In this document: one piece after another, positions 17,447 through 26,089 of the stretch
Position numbering within the stretch: position 1 is the stretch's first letter
Layout: each line of letters begins with the position of its first letter
DNA from: Alphaproteobacteria bacterium
GTDB lineage: Bacteria; Pseudomonadota; Alphaproteobacteria; Rhodobacterales; Rhodobacteraceae
Assembly: GCA_030425185.1 (NCBI GenBank)
Contig: JAUIAU010000014.1
Location: forward strand, 1-64,000
DNA: 64,000 bases
Direction of reading: 5' to 3'
Notes under the pieces: generated by a model
Database searches by the model: none
The model's input: the letters and a program-made list of their open reading frames with translations, nothing else
What the model was told of the DNA's origin: nothing
Translations under genes and position numbers: made by a program

Positions 17447-17647
17447 ATGACTCGTTATTCCGTGCCCGACATGAGCTGCGGCCATTGCCGCGCCTCGATC
17501 ACCGAGGCTGTCACGGCCCTGGCCCCGGACGCGCCGCTCAGCTTCGACATGGAGCGCCGCGAAGTGACGCTGGAGGCCGACCTGCCGCCCGCGACCGTGC
17601 TGGCCGCGCTTGACGAGATCGGCTTCCCGGCAACCGTTGCGGGCTGA
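17447..17647 (+). CDS. heavy-metal-associated domain protein, CopZ-like copper chaperone
   Basis: 66 residues, a single ferredoxin-like HMA domain. The metal-binding loop is MSCGHC with Cys11 and Cys14, the Cys-x2-Cys pair that binds Cu(I). The domain has the usual length of a free-standing CopZ-type chaperone, which carries copper in the cytosol to an export ATPase. The CueR-type promoter directly upstream supports copper as the metal. No CopA ATPase or CueR gene is in the window, so the chaperone would be controlled in trans. It converges with the FAH gene, with 15 bases between stops. Confidence 0.9.
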   Translation: MTRYSVPDMSCGHCRASITEAVTALAPDAPLSFDMERREVTLEADLPPATVLAALDEIGFPATVAG

Positions 17648-17662
17648 GCCCGCGCGCCTCTC

Positions 17663-18505
17663 TCAGCCGTCGGCGCGGGTGGTCTGGACCTGCTCGCCCA
17701 GCCCCTCGACCCCGAGGCGCAGGGTCTGGCCCGGCCGCAGGTAGACCGGCGCGGGCTTCTGGCCCATGCCGACGCCGGGCGGCGTGCCGGTGGCGATCAC
17801 GTCCCCCGGCTGGAGCGACATGAAGCGGCTGATGTACGAGATCAGGTGCGCGACCCCGAAGATCATCGTCGCGGTCGAGCCGTCCTGCATCCGCTGGCCG
17901 TCCACCTCGAGCCAGAGCCGCAGCGCCTGCGGGTCGGCGACCTCGTCCGGGGTGACCAGCCAGGGGCCGATCGGGCCGAAGCTGTCGTAGCTCTTGCCCT
18001 TCACCCACTGGCCGCCGCGCTCGATCTGGTAGGCGCGCTCGGAGACGTCGTTGACCACGCAGTAGCCCGCGACATGGGACAGCGCGTCGGCCTCGGCGAC
18101 ATGGCGCGCGGGCTTGCCGATGACGATGCCCAGTTCCACCTCCCAGTCGGTCTTCTCGGACCCGGGCGGGATCAGGATGCCGTCGTCCGGCCCGCAGACC
18201 GCGCTCGTGGCCTTGGCGAAGAGGATCGGCTCGGCGGGCACCGGCATCCCGGCCTCGGCGGCGTGGTCGGCATAGTTCAGGCCGACGCAGATGAACTTGC
18301 CGACCTGCGGCACCACCGGCCCGACGCGGGGCGTGCCCTCGACCAGCGGGAAGTCGGCCGGGTCAAGCGCGGCCAGCGGCGACAGGTCCGCCAGCAGGTC
18401 GGGCGTCAGGTCGGCGGTGTGGCCGGAGATGTCGCGGTAGCGGCCGTCCGCGCCGACGAGGGCGAGGCGTTCGGCTCCGGGTGCTCCGAGGCGGGCAAGT
18501 TTCAT
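17663..18505 (-). CDS. fumarylacetoacetate hydrolase family protein, 2,4-diketo-3-deoxy-sugar-acid hydrolase-like
   Basis: 280 residues with the FAH fold. Motifs are FICVGLNYADHAAEAG near residue 70, the metal-binding DWEVELGIVIGKPARHV and NDVSERAYQ regions, and the C-terminal GDVIATGTPPGVGMG. These proteins cleave C-C bonds in beta-diketo acids using a divalent metal. This subgroup resembles hydrolases of 2,4-didehydro-3-deoxy-L-fuconate or -rhamnonate, which yield pyruvate plus a hydroxy acid. It is the last gene of the minus-strand operon that begins at 24890 and includes GMC and SDR dehydrogenases. A sugar-acid oxidation route ending in C-C cleavage therefore makes sense, though the substrate is inferred. 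Confidence 0.82.
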   Translation of the reverse strand: MKLARLGAPGAERLALVGADGRYRDISGHTADLTPDLLADLSPLAALDPADFPLVEGTPRVGPVVPQVGKFICVGLNYADHAAEAGMPVPAEPILFAKATSAVCGPDDGILIPPGSEKTDWEVELGIVIGKPARHVAEADALSHVAGYCVVNDVSERAYQIERGGQWVKGKSYDSFGPIGPWLVTPDEVADPQALRLWLEVDGQRMQDGSTATMIFGVAHLISYISRFMSLQPGDVIATGTPPGVGMGQKPAPVYLRPGQTLRLGVEGLGEQVQTTRADG

Positions 18506-18564
18506 GGGGGATCCTCCGTTCCGTTGCCCGGATGTGTCCCGATCAGCCGCCGGAGTGCAAGGGC

Positions 18565-18870
18565 TCAGACCTCCAGATCGGCGACGAAGATGCCGTCGTA
18601 GCCGCCTTCGGTCAGCGCCACGAGCGCGGCCCCGCTGGCCTTGTGGTCCGGATGACCCTCGTAGGCGAGGTGCGCGGCGCGGTCGGTGAAGGTGCAGACG
18701 AAGCCATGCGTGTAGGGCGATTTCGCCTCGTAGTCGCGGTTCGGCCCGAAGGCGAAGTCGAGGAACCCCGGCACCGGTCCGACCAGCGCGGCGAGCTTGT
18801 CCATCGCGGCGGTCAGCGCGGCGGGGTCGCTGTCGGCGCGGGGGGTGAAGAGGACGACGTGTTTCAGCAT
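18565..18870 (-). CDS. Dabb family (stress-responsive alpha/beta-barrel) protein
   Basis: 101 residues with the dimeric alpha-beta barrel signature: MLKHVVLFTPRAD at the N-terminus, GFLDFAFGPNRD, the THGFVCTFTDRAAHLAYEGHPDH block, and a C-terminal IFVADLEV strand. Dabb proteins are small dimeric enzymes or binding proteins of diverse function and are often found in catabolic operons. It lies 2 bases after the LacI regulator stop and 59 bases before the FAH gene, so it is an operon member. No catalytic role can be assigned. Confidence 0.82.
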   Translation of the reverse strand: MLKHVVLFTPRADSDPAALTAAMDKLAALVGPVPGFLDFAFGPNRDYEAKSPYTHGFVCTFTDRAAHLAYEGHPDHKASGAALVALTEGGYDGIFVADLEV

Positions 18871-18872
18871 GG

Positions 18873-19880
18873 TCAGGCTCCGAGGCTGGAGGCGCGGGCG
18901 ACAAGGCGGACCGGCGCGCGGGTTTCAGGCGGGGGCGGCAGGCCGGTGTCGAGCCAGCGCGTCAGGCGTCGGGCGGTCTCGGCCCCGAAGCCCGCGATGT
19001 CGCAGGCGACCGAGGTCACGGGGGGCCACGCCTCGGCGCAGTCCTCGATGTCGTCGAAGCCGGTCAGCCGGATGTCGCGCCCGACCGCCCTGCCCTGCCG
19101 CGCGAAGCCCGCCAGAAGCCCCAGCGCGACCTGGTCGTTGAACGACACCACCCCGTCGATGGCGGGATGATCCCGGCTGAGGGTTTCGGCCAGCCGCCGT
19201 CCGAAGCTGCGGGTCGGGGTGCCGCCGAAGAGATGCGGCGCGAGGCCCGCGCGGGCGAGTTCCGCGAGGTATCCCGAGCGGCGTTCCTCGGTGATCGGGC
19301 GCTCCTCGGCCCCGCCCGCGAAGGCGATCCGGCGGCAGCCCTGCGCGATCAGGTGTGCCGTCGCCTCGGCCGAGCCGCGCGCGTAGTCGAAGCTGGAGAA
19401 CGGGAAAAGGTCGGTGCGCGGATCGGCCTGCCGCAGCACCTGCAGCGCCGGGATCTGGGCGCGGGCGATACGGTCGAAGGTGGGCGCGGTCTCGCCGTAG
19501 GCCGGTGACAGGACGAGGGCCGAGACCCCGTGCTCGATCATCGAGCCGACGAGCTGATCCTGCAGCGCGGGGTCCTCGTCGGTGTTCGAAATCACGGTGG
19601 CGAAGCCCCGCGCCGACAGCGCCATCTGGAAGGAGGTGGCGAACTCGGTGAAGAACGGGTTGCGCAGGTCGTTGATGACGAGGCCGACGAGGCCGACCCC
19701 GGTCGAGCGCAGGCTGGCGGCAGCGCGGTTGTAGACATAGCCGGTCTCGGCCATCGCGGCGCGCACCGCCTCGGCGGTGGCCGGTTTGACCAGCGGGCTC
19801 GACTGCAGGACGAGAGAGACCGTCGACTTCGAGACCCCCGCGGCGCGGGCGACATCGAGGATCGTCGGTCGCTTTCCCAT
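18873..19880 (-). CDS. LacI family transcriptional regulator
   Basis: 335 residues. The N-terminal HTH is typical (TILDVARAAGVSKSTVSLVLQ, residues 6-26), followed by the hinge (YVYNRAAASLRST) and a periplasmic-binding-protein-like sensor domain (GLVINDLRNPFF, FDDIEDCAEAWPPVTSVACD). It should be a sugar-responsive repressor acting in the cytosol. It is encoded inside the operon 24890 to 17663, 4 bases from DUF993. LacI-type palindromes of the form TTTGGAAC-GTTCCAAA lie upstream of this operon (24904-24919) and of the Gfo/Idh operon (35393-35430), so it is the natural candidate to control both. The other LacI protein (29446) is tied to the ABC transporter instead. Confidence 0.92.
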   Translation of the reverse strand: MGKRPTILDVARAAGVSKSTVSLVLQSSPLVKPATAEAVRAAMAETGYVYNRAAASLRSTGVGLVGLVINDLRNPFFTEFATSFQMALSARGFATVISNTDEDPALQDQLVGSMIEHGVSALVLSPAYGETAPTFDRIARAQIPALQVLRQADPRTDLFPFSSFDYARGSAEATAHLIAQGCRRIAFAGGAEERPITEERRSGYLAELARAGLAPHLFGGTPTRSFGRRLAETLSRDHPAIDGVVSFNDQVALGLLAGFARQGRAVGRDIRLTGFDDIEDCAEAWPPVTSVACDIAGFGAETARRLTRWLDTGLPPPPETRAPVRLVARASSLGA

Positions 19881-19884
19881 CGTC

Positions 19885-21045
19885 TCAGTCTACCCCGTGC
19901 AGTGCGCAGAGCCCGGTCATGCGAGACTGCGCCAGATCGGGGTCGGTGAGAAGCCCTGCCCGGTCCGCGAGCCGGAACACCTCGGCGTAATGGGTGATCG
20001 GGCGCGAGGACTGGAAGCCGCCCGGCATCACGAAATGGGTCTGCGTGCCGTTGAGCCAGGCAAGGAAGGCGATGCCCGCCTTGTAGAACCGGCTCGGCGC
20101 GCGGAAGATCTCGCGGCTGAGGGGCACGGTCGGGGCCAGAAGCGCGTGGTAGGTCGCGCGGTCGCCCTCGGCCAGCGCCTCGAGCGCCTGCGCCGCGGCG
20201 GGGGCGATGGCGGCGAAGATGCCCAGCAGCGCGTGCGAGTGATGGGTGCCGTCCCCCTCGATCAGCGGGGCATAGTTGAAGTCGTCGCCGGTATAGAGCC
20301 GCACGCCCGCCGGCAGGCGGGCGCGGAACGCCTCCTCGTGGGCCTGGTCGAGCAGGCTGATCTTGATGCCGTCCACCTTGGCCCGGTTGCGCCCGATCAG
20401 GTCCAGCACGATCCCGGTCGCCTCGTCCACGTCGCGGCCGCCCCAGTAACCGGTCAGCGCCGGGTCGAACATGTCCCCGAGCCAGTGCAGGATCACCGGC
20501 TGGGCGGCCTGCGCCAGGAGGGTGTCGTAGACATGGGCATAATCGTCGGGCGTGGCCCCCATCGCGGGCAGCGCGCGGGTCGCCATCAGGATGATCTGGC
20601 CGCCGGCCGCCTCGATCGCCTCCATCTGCTCGGCATAGGCGGCGAGGATGGTGTCCCGGGTCGGCACGACGCCCGCGGGCATCTGGTCGGTCCCGGCCCC
20701 GCAGGCCACGCGGGGTTTGAGCGGGTGCGCCTTCGCCTCGGCCATCGTGCGGCGGATCAGCTCGCGCGCGGTCGGCCAGTCGACGCCCATGCCGCGCTGC
20801 GCTGTGTCCATCGCCTCGGCCAGCCCCAGCCCCTGGTCCCAGAGCCCGTGCCGGAAGCGCAGCGTCGCGGCCCAGTCCACGGCGGGCGGGCCGACCCAGG
20901 GGTCGCGCTCGGCCAGCGGGTCGCTGACCACGTGGGCCGCGGCAAAGGCGGTGCGGGTGAAGGGATGCCGGGGTGCGCGCGGCACCAGCGGCGTACCGGT
21001 CAGGCGATAGTCCTCGATCGAGCCGGAAAGCGTGGGCAGGCGCAT
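19885..21045 (-). CDS. DUF993 family protein (dihydrodipicolinate synthase-like barrel)
   Basis: 386 residues matching the DUF993 group, annotated elsewhere as dihydrodipicolinate synthase family. Features are SGSIEDYRLTGTP at the N-terminus, GAGTDQMPAGVVPTRDTILAAY near 115, ILHWLGDMFDPALTGYWGG near 205, and KVDGIKISLLDQAHE, where the Lys would sit in a barrel strand as in Schiff-base aldolases. Function is not established; such genes recur in carbohydrate operons with Gfo/Idh oxidoreductases and LacI regulators. Here it follows a GMC oxidoreductase by 3 bases and precedes the LacI gene. An aldolase-type cleavage of a keto-sugar acid is a reasonable guess only. Confidence 0.8.
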   Translation of the reverse strand: MRLPTLSGSIEDYRLTGTPLVPRAPRHPFTRTAFAAAHVVSDPLAERDPWVGPPAVDWAATLRFRHGLWDQGLGLAEAMDTAQRGMGVDWPTARELIRRTMAEAKAHPLKPRVACGAGTDQMPAGVVPTRDTILAAYAEQMEAIEAAGGQIILMATRALPAMGATPDDYAHVYDTLLAQAAQPVILHWLGDMFDPALTGYWGGRDVDEATGIVLDLIGRNRAKVDGIKISLLDQAHEEAFRARLPAGVRLYTGDDFNYAPLIEGDGTHHSHALLGIFAAIAPAAAQALEALAEGDRATYHALLAPTVPLSREIFRAPSRFYKAGIAFLAWLNGTQTHFVMPGGFQSSRPITHYAEVFRLADRAGLLTDPDLAQSRMTGLCALHGVD

Positions 21046-21048
21046 GTC

Positions 21049-22635
21049 TCAGATCCCGTGGTCGGCGCGGATCATGTCGGCGGCCTTTTCGCCGATCATG
21101 ATCGCCGCGGCGTTGGTGTTGGAGGAGATGACGGTCGGCATGATCGAGTTGTCGACGATCCTGAGCCCGTCGAGGCCGTTCAGCCGCAGCCGGGTGTCCA
21201 CCACGGCCTCCGGGTCGCTGCCCATCCGGCAGGTGCCCGCGCAATGGTGCGAGGTCTTCGAGTGCGCGCAGATGAAGTCGTAGTAGTCTTGGTCGGTCTT
21301 CACGTCGGGTCCGGGCAGGCGCTCGGCCTTGATGAAGGGCTTCAGCGGCGCCTGCGACAGGATCGCCTGCGTCAGCTTCAGACCACGGATCGACATCTCG
21401 CGGTCCTGCGGGTCCTGAAGATAGTTCGGGTCGATCAGCGGCGCCGTCACGGGGTCGGACGAGCCGAGCCGCACCGTGCCCCGCGAGCGCGGGCGCAGGT
21501 AGCAGGAATTGAGCGTGACGCCCCCCTGCGGCATCGCCTGCACGCCCTTCTCGATGCCCGTCCCGAGCCCGAGATGGAACTGCAGGTCGGGCGAGCGCGC
21601 GTCGGGGTCGGCGAACCAGAAGCCGCCGGTCTCGAACAGGGACGAGGCGACCGGCCCCTTGCGGGTCAGCAGGTATTGCAGGCCCGCCAGGGCGGCCATG
21701 TGCGGCTTGGCATAGCGGTCGTAGGTGTGCGGCCCCGAAACCTCGCAGATGCAGTAGAGGTCGAGGTGGTCCTGCAGGTTCTCGCCGACCTGCGGCTGGT
21801 CGAGCACGACGGGCAGGCCCAGCCCGTGCAGGTGATCGCCCGGCCCGATGCCCGACAGTTGCAGCAGGCGGGGCGAGCCGATCGCGCCGGAGGCCAGCAG
21901 CACCTCGGCGGTGGCCATGATGCGGGTGCCGTCCATCATCTCGACGCCGGTCACGCGGTGCCCCTCGACGATCAGGCGGCGGACCTGCGCGCCGAGCCGC
22001 ACAGTCAGGTTGGCGCGGTGCCGGTTCGGCGCGACATAGGCCATCGCCGCCGACGACCGCCGGGCATTGCGCTGGGTCAGCTGGTAATAGGCGGTGCCCG
22101 CCTGCGTCTCGCCGTTCACGTCCTCGGTGTGCGGGATGCCGAGGGCGGCGGCGGCCTCGAAATAGGCCTCGCAGATCGGCAGCGGGGCGATGGGTTTCGA
22201 CACACCCAGCGGCCCGCCCTTGCCGTGGTAGCGGTTGTCCCAGGTGTCGTTGTCCTCGGCCTTGCGGAAATACGGCAGGACGTCGTCATAGCCCCAGCCG
22301 TCGCAGCCGCGCTGGCGCCACTCGTCGTAGTCGAGCGCGTTGCCCCGGGTGTAGATCTGCGCGTTGATCGCCGAGCCGCCGCCGATGACCTTGGCCTGCG
22401 TGTAGTTGAAGACCCGGCCCTTCATGTGGCGCTGCGGCACGGTCTCCCAGCCCCAGGACCCGATGCCCTTGGTCATCTTCGCGAAGCCCGCGGGCAGGTG
22501 GTAGAACGGGTGACGGTCGCTGCCGCCCGCTTCCAGCAGCAGGACGCGCAGGGCGGGATCCTCGCTCAGCCGTCCGGCCAGGACCGACCCGGCCGAGCCG
22601 CCGCCGATGATGATGAAGTCGTAGTCTTGCGTCAT
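21049..22635 (-). CDS. GMC family FAD oxidoreductase, choline-dehydrogenase-like
   Basis: 528 residues. The FAD-binding Rossmann motif IIIGGGSAGSVLAGRLSED sits at residues 6-24. GMC signatures follow (GGGSAINAQIYTRGNALDYDEW near 85, and ASGAIGSPRLLQLSGIGPGDHL near 260). The C-terminal catalytic region contains HHCAGTCRMGSDPEAVVD, with His in the expected active-site position, and VVDNSIMP. It oxidises a primary or secondary alcohol to aldehyde or ketone with FAD, passing electrons to the respiratory chain rather than NAD. It is the third gene of the operon and follows the SDR at 22651 by 15 bases. The choline label should not be taken literally given the sugar context. Confidence 0.9.
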   Translation of the reverse strand: MTQDYDFIIIGGGSAGSVLAGRLSEDPALRVLLLEAGGSDRHPFYHLPAGFAKMTKGIGSWGWETVPQRHMKGRVFNYTQAKVIGGGSAINAQIYTRGNALDYDEWRQRGCDGWGYDDVLPYFRKAEDNDTWDNRYHGKGGPLGVSKPIAPLPICEAYFEAAAALGIPHTEDVNGETQAGTAYYQLTQRNARRSSAAMAYVAPNRHRANLTVRLGAQVRRLIVEGHRVTGVEMMDGTRIMATAEVLLASGAIGSPRLLQLSGIGPGDHLHGLGLPVVLDQPQVGENLQDHLDLYCICEVSGPHTYDRYAKPHMAALAGLQYLLTRKGPVASSLFETGGFWFADPDARSPDLQFHLGLGTGIEKGVQAMPQGGVTLNSCYLRPRSRGTVRLGSSDPVTAPLIDPNYLQDPQDREMSIRGLKLTQAILSQAPLKPFIKAERLPGPDVKTDQDYYDFICAHSKTSHHCAGTCRMGSDPEAVVDTRLRLNGLDGLRIVDNSIMPTVISSNTNAAAIMIGEKAADMIRADHGI

Positions 22636-22650
22636 GGCATCCTCGGACAG

Positions 22651-23406
22651 TCAGAGGCGGGGAATGGACAGCCCGCCGTCGAGCGGAATCGCGGCCCCGG
22701 TGGCAAAGGCCATCTCGCCGCGCGCGAGCGGCAGGACCGCCGCGCCGATATCCGCGGGCGTGCCCCAGCGGCGGGCGGGCACGAGGCCGCCCTCGATCCG
22801 GGCGGTATAGGCGTCGCGGACCCCGGCGGTCATCGCAGTCTCGATGATACCCGGCCGCAGGTCGAAGACGCCGATGCCATGGGCCGCAAGGCGCAGCGCG
22901 AAAAGGCGGGCCATCATCGCGGCCCCCGACTTCGACAGGCAGTATTCGGCGCGCTCGGGCGAGGCCATCTCGGCGCTGACCGAGGTCACGAACATCAGGC
23001 TGCGGTAATGCGGGTGCTCTTGCGCCAGCATCCGGCGCGCCACCTCCTGCGCGAGGAAGAAGGCCCCGCGCAGGTTCACGCCCAGCGTGAAGTCGAAGTT
23101 CTCCGGGGTCAGGTCCAGCATGTCGCCGCGCACCCGCGCCGGAACGCCCGCGTTCGAGACATAGGTGGCGACCGGCCCCTGCGCGGCCTCGACCGCGTCG
23201 AGAAGCCGGGACCGGCCGTCGAGGTCGGTCAGGTCGTGGCGGTGATAGCTGGCGCCCGGCAGGTCGGCCAGCGCGGTGACGACGGCGGGCGCGTCCTCGG
23301 GCTGCTCGGCGGCGAGCGCGATCTGCCAGCCCGCCGCGTGCAGCGCGCGGGCGATGCCGAAGCCGATCCCCTGCTGGCCGCCGGTGATGAGCGCGGTGGG
23401 CGTCAT
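22651..23406 (-). CDS. SDR family oxidoreductase (3-ketoacyl-ACP reductase-like)
   Basis: 251 residues with a canonical NAD(P) motif TGGQQGIGFGIARAL (8-22), the SNAGVPARV variant of NNAG, and an intact Ser / YCLSK active site near residue 155. The C-terminal ATGAAIPLDGGLSI is typical. It should reduce or oxidise a hydroxyl/keto group of the pathway intermediate, complementing the two GMC flavoenzymes. Its ATG overlaps the TGA of the upstream GMC gene by 4 bases (ATGA at 23403-23406), so the two are translationally coupled. Substrate unknown; a keto-deoxy sugar acid would fit the FAH hydrolase at the end of the operon. Confidence 0.88.
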   Translation of the reverse strand: MTPTALITGGQQGIGFGIARALHAAGWQIALAAEQPEDAPAVVTALADLPGASYHRHDLTDLDGRSRLLDAVEAAQGPVATYVSNAGVPARVRGDMLDLTPENFDFTLGVNLRGAFFLAQEVARRMLAQEHPHYRSLMFVTSVSAEMASPERAEYCLSKSGAAMMARLFALRLAAHGIGVFDLRPGIIETAMTAGVRDAYTARIEGGLVPARRWGTPADIGAAVLPLARGEMAFATGAAIPLDGGLSIPRL

Positions 23407-24890
23407 GGCTGGTCTCCAATCCGGTCCGCGACGCGCAGCGCATGGGCCGCCACGGTCAGCGACGGGTTCACCGCGGCCGAAGTGGGCAGCACGCTGGCGT
23501 CCGCGATCCACAGGTTGGGGTGGTCGTGGCTCTGGCCGCGCGGGGTGACGACCGAGCGCGACGGGTCATGCCCCATGCGGGCCGTGCCGCACTGGTGCGA
23601 GGGGGTGCGGCGGTCAAAGGTCTTCGCCAGAACAACGGGATAGCCAGCGCGGCGCAGGTCGGACTTCAAGCGCCGGACCAGCGCCACATGGGCGGCCCAG
23701 TTCGAGCGTCGCCAGTCGAGGCGGATGGTCTCGCCCGCGACGGTCACCCGGCTGTCGGGGTCCGGCAGGTCCTCGGACATGGCGTAAAGATCGACGCTGC
23801 GCCGCGCGATCCAGCCCGCGACAGGTCCCGGCAGGCCGGAGGTGGCGGCGAGGATCGGCCCCGAGATCTTGCCCAGAAGCTGGACGTTGCCCATCGGCAG
23901 ATCGTCCGGCCCGCCGCGATCGTAGTAGTCGTTCAGATAGAGCGTCTTCTGGTAGACCGACGGGTTAGCCCGTCCCGGGTGCAGCGCGAGGACCGCCGAG
24001 GCGTTGTGGTTCATGAAGTTCCGGCCGACCTGATCCGAGCGGTTCGCCAGTCCCCGCGGGGTCCGGTCATCGGCCGAGCGCAACAGGATCGCCGCCGTGT
24101 TCACCGCCCCCGCCGCCAGCACGACCTGACGTGCCCCGAAGGTCGCGGTGCCGCCGTTCTGGCGCACCCGGACGCCGGTGATCCGCCCGCCCTCGCCTGC
24201 GATCAGGCTGTGGACGAAGACGCCGGTGCGCAACTCGACGTTCGGGTGACGCAGGGCCTCGGCGAGGCCGACGCTGTCGGCATCCATCTTGCCGCCGGTG
24301 GTGTCGGGGAAGGCATCCCACGGCGTCTGCCCGCGGGCGAGCCAGCGGTCGATGTCGACGCCCAGCGGCAGCGGCGCGGGGTTCAGGCCGATCCGGCGCA
24401 GGCGCTTGGCGAATTCGGCGATGGCGGGTTCATGCGGGACCGGCGGGAAGCCGTAGCTTCCGGAATGCGGCGGCTCGGTCGGGTCGTCCCCCAGCGCCCC
24501 GCGCACCCGGTAGAGCGTTTCGGCCCGCTGGTACCAAGGCTCCATCTCGACATAGGGGATCGGCCAGCCCGGGGTTTCGCCCCCCGGATGGCGGCGCGGA
24601 GCGAAATCGGCCTCGCGGTAGCGGATCAGGACACCGCCGTAGAATTTCGAGTTGCCCCCGGCGAGGTAGTAGTTGCCGGGGTTGAACGCCCGCCCTGCCC
24701 CGTCCAGCCAGGTTTCGTCCGGCCGGAAGTAGCCGTCGCGGAAGATCGCCACCGGGTCGCGGGCCTGCGGGATGTCCGCCAGCCGCTCTCCCCGTTCGAG
24801 GATCACGATGCGCCGCCCGCTGGGCGCAAGCGCCGCCGCCAGCGTCGCGCCGCCCATGCCGGACCCGATGATGAGGATGTCGATCTCCAT
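23403..24890 (-). CDS. GMC family FAD oxidoreductase (first gene of the operon)
   Basis: 495 residues. FAD-binding ILIIGSGMGGATLAAALAP lies at 5-23, followed by the substrate-binding region (YYLAGGNSKFYGGVLIRYRE near 80, GWPIPYVEMEPWY). The C-terminal half carries RTPSHQCGTARMGHDPSRSVV, with the active-site His near residue 430, and ASVLPTSAAVNPSLT. It belongs to the branch of GMC enzymes that oxidise sugars or polyols at a secondary hydroxyl (the 3-dehydrogenase/pyranose-oxidase-like branch); no cytochrome partner is encoded here. The start ATG 24890 leaves only 14 bases to the LacI-type operator centred on 24911, placing the operator in the promoter or leader. There is no signal peptide. 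Confidence 0.88.
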   Translation of the reverse strand: MEIDILIIGSGMGGATLAAALAPSGRRIVILERGERLADIPQARDPVAIFRDGYFRPDETWLDGAGRAFNPGNYYLAGGNSKFYGGVLIRYREADFAPRRHPGGETPGWPIPYVEMEPWYQRAETLYRVRGALGDDPTEPPHSGSYGFPPVPHEPAIAEFAKRLRRIGLNPAPLPLGVDIDRWLARGQTPWDAFPDTTGGKMDADSVGLAEALRHPNVELRTGVFVHSLIAGEGGRITGVRVRQNGGTATFGARQVVLAAGAVNTAAILLRSADDRTPRGLANRSDQVGRNFMNHNASAVLALHPGRANPSVYQKTLYLNDYYDRGGPDDLPMGNVQLLGKISGPILAATSGLPGPVAGWIARRSVDLYAMSEDLPDPDSRVTVAGETIRLDWRRSNWAAHVALVRRLKSDLRRAGYPVVLAKTFDRRTPSHQCGTARMGHDPSRSVVTPRGQSHDHPNLWIADASVLPTSAAVNPSLTVAAHALRVADRIGDQP

Positions 24891-24903
24891 GTCCGAGTCT
24901 GTA

Positions 24904-24919
24904 TTTGGACCGTTCCAAA
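24904..24919. promoter_or_regulatory. LacI-type operator upstream of the GMC/FAH operon
   Basis: The palindrome TTTGGACC-GTTCCAAA (15 of 16 positions symmetrical to TTTGGAAC-GTTCCAAA) has the central CG typical of LacI-family sites and lies 14 bases before the GMC start codon. The same half-site GTTCCAAA/TTTGGAAC occurs at 35401-35408 and 35415-35422. Confidence 0.7.
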
Positions 24920-24933
24920 AATTCAACCGAAAA

Positions 24934-24960
24934 GACGGCGCCGGGGGCTCCGGCGCCGTC
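24934..24960 (-). terminator. rho-independent terminator of the sugar ABC operon
   Basis: GACGGCGCCGG and CCGGCGCCGTC form a perfect 11-bp stem with a 5-base loop, 9 bases after the ABC ATPase stop on the minus strand. It is followed by TCTTTTC on that strand. It separates the ABC operon from the GMC operon promoter. Confidence 0.85.
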
Positions 24961-24969
24961 GAAAGCGGA

Positions 24970-26085
24970 TCAGGCGATGCGCTCTTCCGTCTTCGGATCG
25001 AAGGCCACGGCCTTGTCCATGTTGACCGCGAAGGTGAAGGGCTTGCCCGCCTCGACCGAGGCATCGGCCCGCATCCGCGCGATGCAGTCCTTGCCCGACA
25101 GCATGGTGGTGACGAAGGTGTCGGACCCTGCCGGTTCGGTCACCGAGACGAGGTTGGTCAGGCTCTCGACCACCTGCGCGTTGCGGTCCGCGCCCTCGGG
25201 GTCGGTGATCGCCTCCGGCCGGATGCCGAGGACGATCGACTGCCCGGCATAGGCCTTGAGTGCCGTATTGCTCTTCGGGAAGCGCAGGTGGACCGGCTTG
25301 CCGTCGCTGTCGGTGATCTCGGCGGCAAGGTCTCCGCCGCTCTCGATCACCCTGGCGGGCAGGACGTTCATCGCCGGGCTGCCCATGAAGGTCGCCACGA
25401 ACAGGTTCGACGGCGTGTCGTAGATTTCCTTCGGCGTGCCCTGTTGCTGGACATAGCCGTTGTACATCACCGCGATCCGGGTCGAGAGGGTCATCGCCTC
25501 GATCTGGTCATGGGTCACGTAGACGATGGTCGTCCCCAGCCGCTGGTGCAGCTTCTTGATCTCGGTCCGCATGTCGACGCGCAGCTTGGCGTCGAGGTTC
25601 GACAGCGGCTCGTCGAACAGGAAAACGTCGGGGTTCCGCACCAGGGCACGGCCCATGGCGACGCGCTGGCGCTGGCCGCCGGACAGCTGGCCCGGCTTGC
25701 GCGACAGCAGCGTCTCGATCTGCAGGAGTTCGGCGACCTGCTTCATCGCCTTCTCGCGCTCGTCCTTCGGGGTGCCGTGCATCTCGAGGCCGAAGGTGAT
25801 GTTCTGCCCCACCGTCATGTTCGGGTAGAGCGCGTAGGACTGGAACACCATGGCGATGTTGCGCTTGGACGGGTGAACCCCGTTCATCACGCGGTCCTTG
25901 ATCCGGATCTCGCCGCTGGTGATGCCTTCGAGACCGGCGATCATGTTCAGCAGCGTGGACTTGCCGCAACCCGAGGGGCCGACCAGCACCAGGAACTCGC
26001 CCTCCTGCACGTCGATGTCGACGCGGTGCAGCACCTCGACGGCGCCGTAGGACTTGGTGACGTTGTCGATATCGAGAAAGCCCAT
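24970..26085 (-). CDS. sugar ABC transporter ATP-binding protein (UgpC/MsmK type)
   Basis: 371 residues. The Walker A motif GPSGCGKST is at 37-45, the Q-loop in MVFQSYALYPNMTVGQN, the signature LSGGQRQRVAMGRAL near 134, Walker B VFLFDEPLSNLD near 155, the His switch in YVTHDQIEAMTL, and a C-terminal TOBE/MalK-like regulatory domain from about 235. It energises a CUT1 sugar importer at the inner face of the membrane. It is the last gene of the operon and follows the second permease by 4 bases. Confidence 0.94.
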   Translation of the reverse strand: MGFLDIDNVTKSYGAVEVLHRVDIDVQEGEFLVLVGPSGCGKSTLLNMIAGLEGITSGEIRIKDRVMNGVHPSKRNIAMVFQSYALYPNMTVGQNITFGLEMHGTPKDEREKAMKQVAELLQIETLLSRKPGQLSGGQRQRVAMGRALVRNPDVFLFDEPLSNLDAKLRVDMRTEIKKLHQRLGTTIVYVTHDQIEAMTLSTRIAVMYNGYVQQQGTPKEIYDTPSNLFVATFMGSPAMNVLPARVIESGGDLAAEITDSDGKPVHLRFPKSNTALKAYAGQSIVLGIRPEAITDPEGADRNAQVVESLTNLVSVTEPAGSDTFVTTMLSGKDCIARMRADASVEAGKPFTFAVNMDKAVAFDPKTEERIA

Positions 26086-26089
26086 GGTC

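Noticed and set aside
19777-23643. Long plus-strand frame antisense to DUF993, GMC and SDR genes
   Set aside because: Arg/Gly-rich shadow without any recognisable motif.
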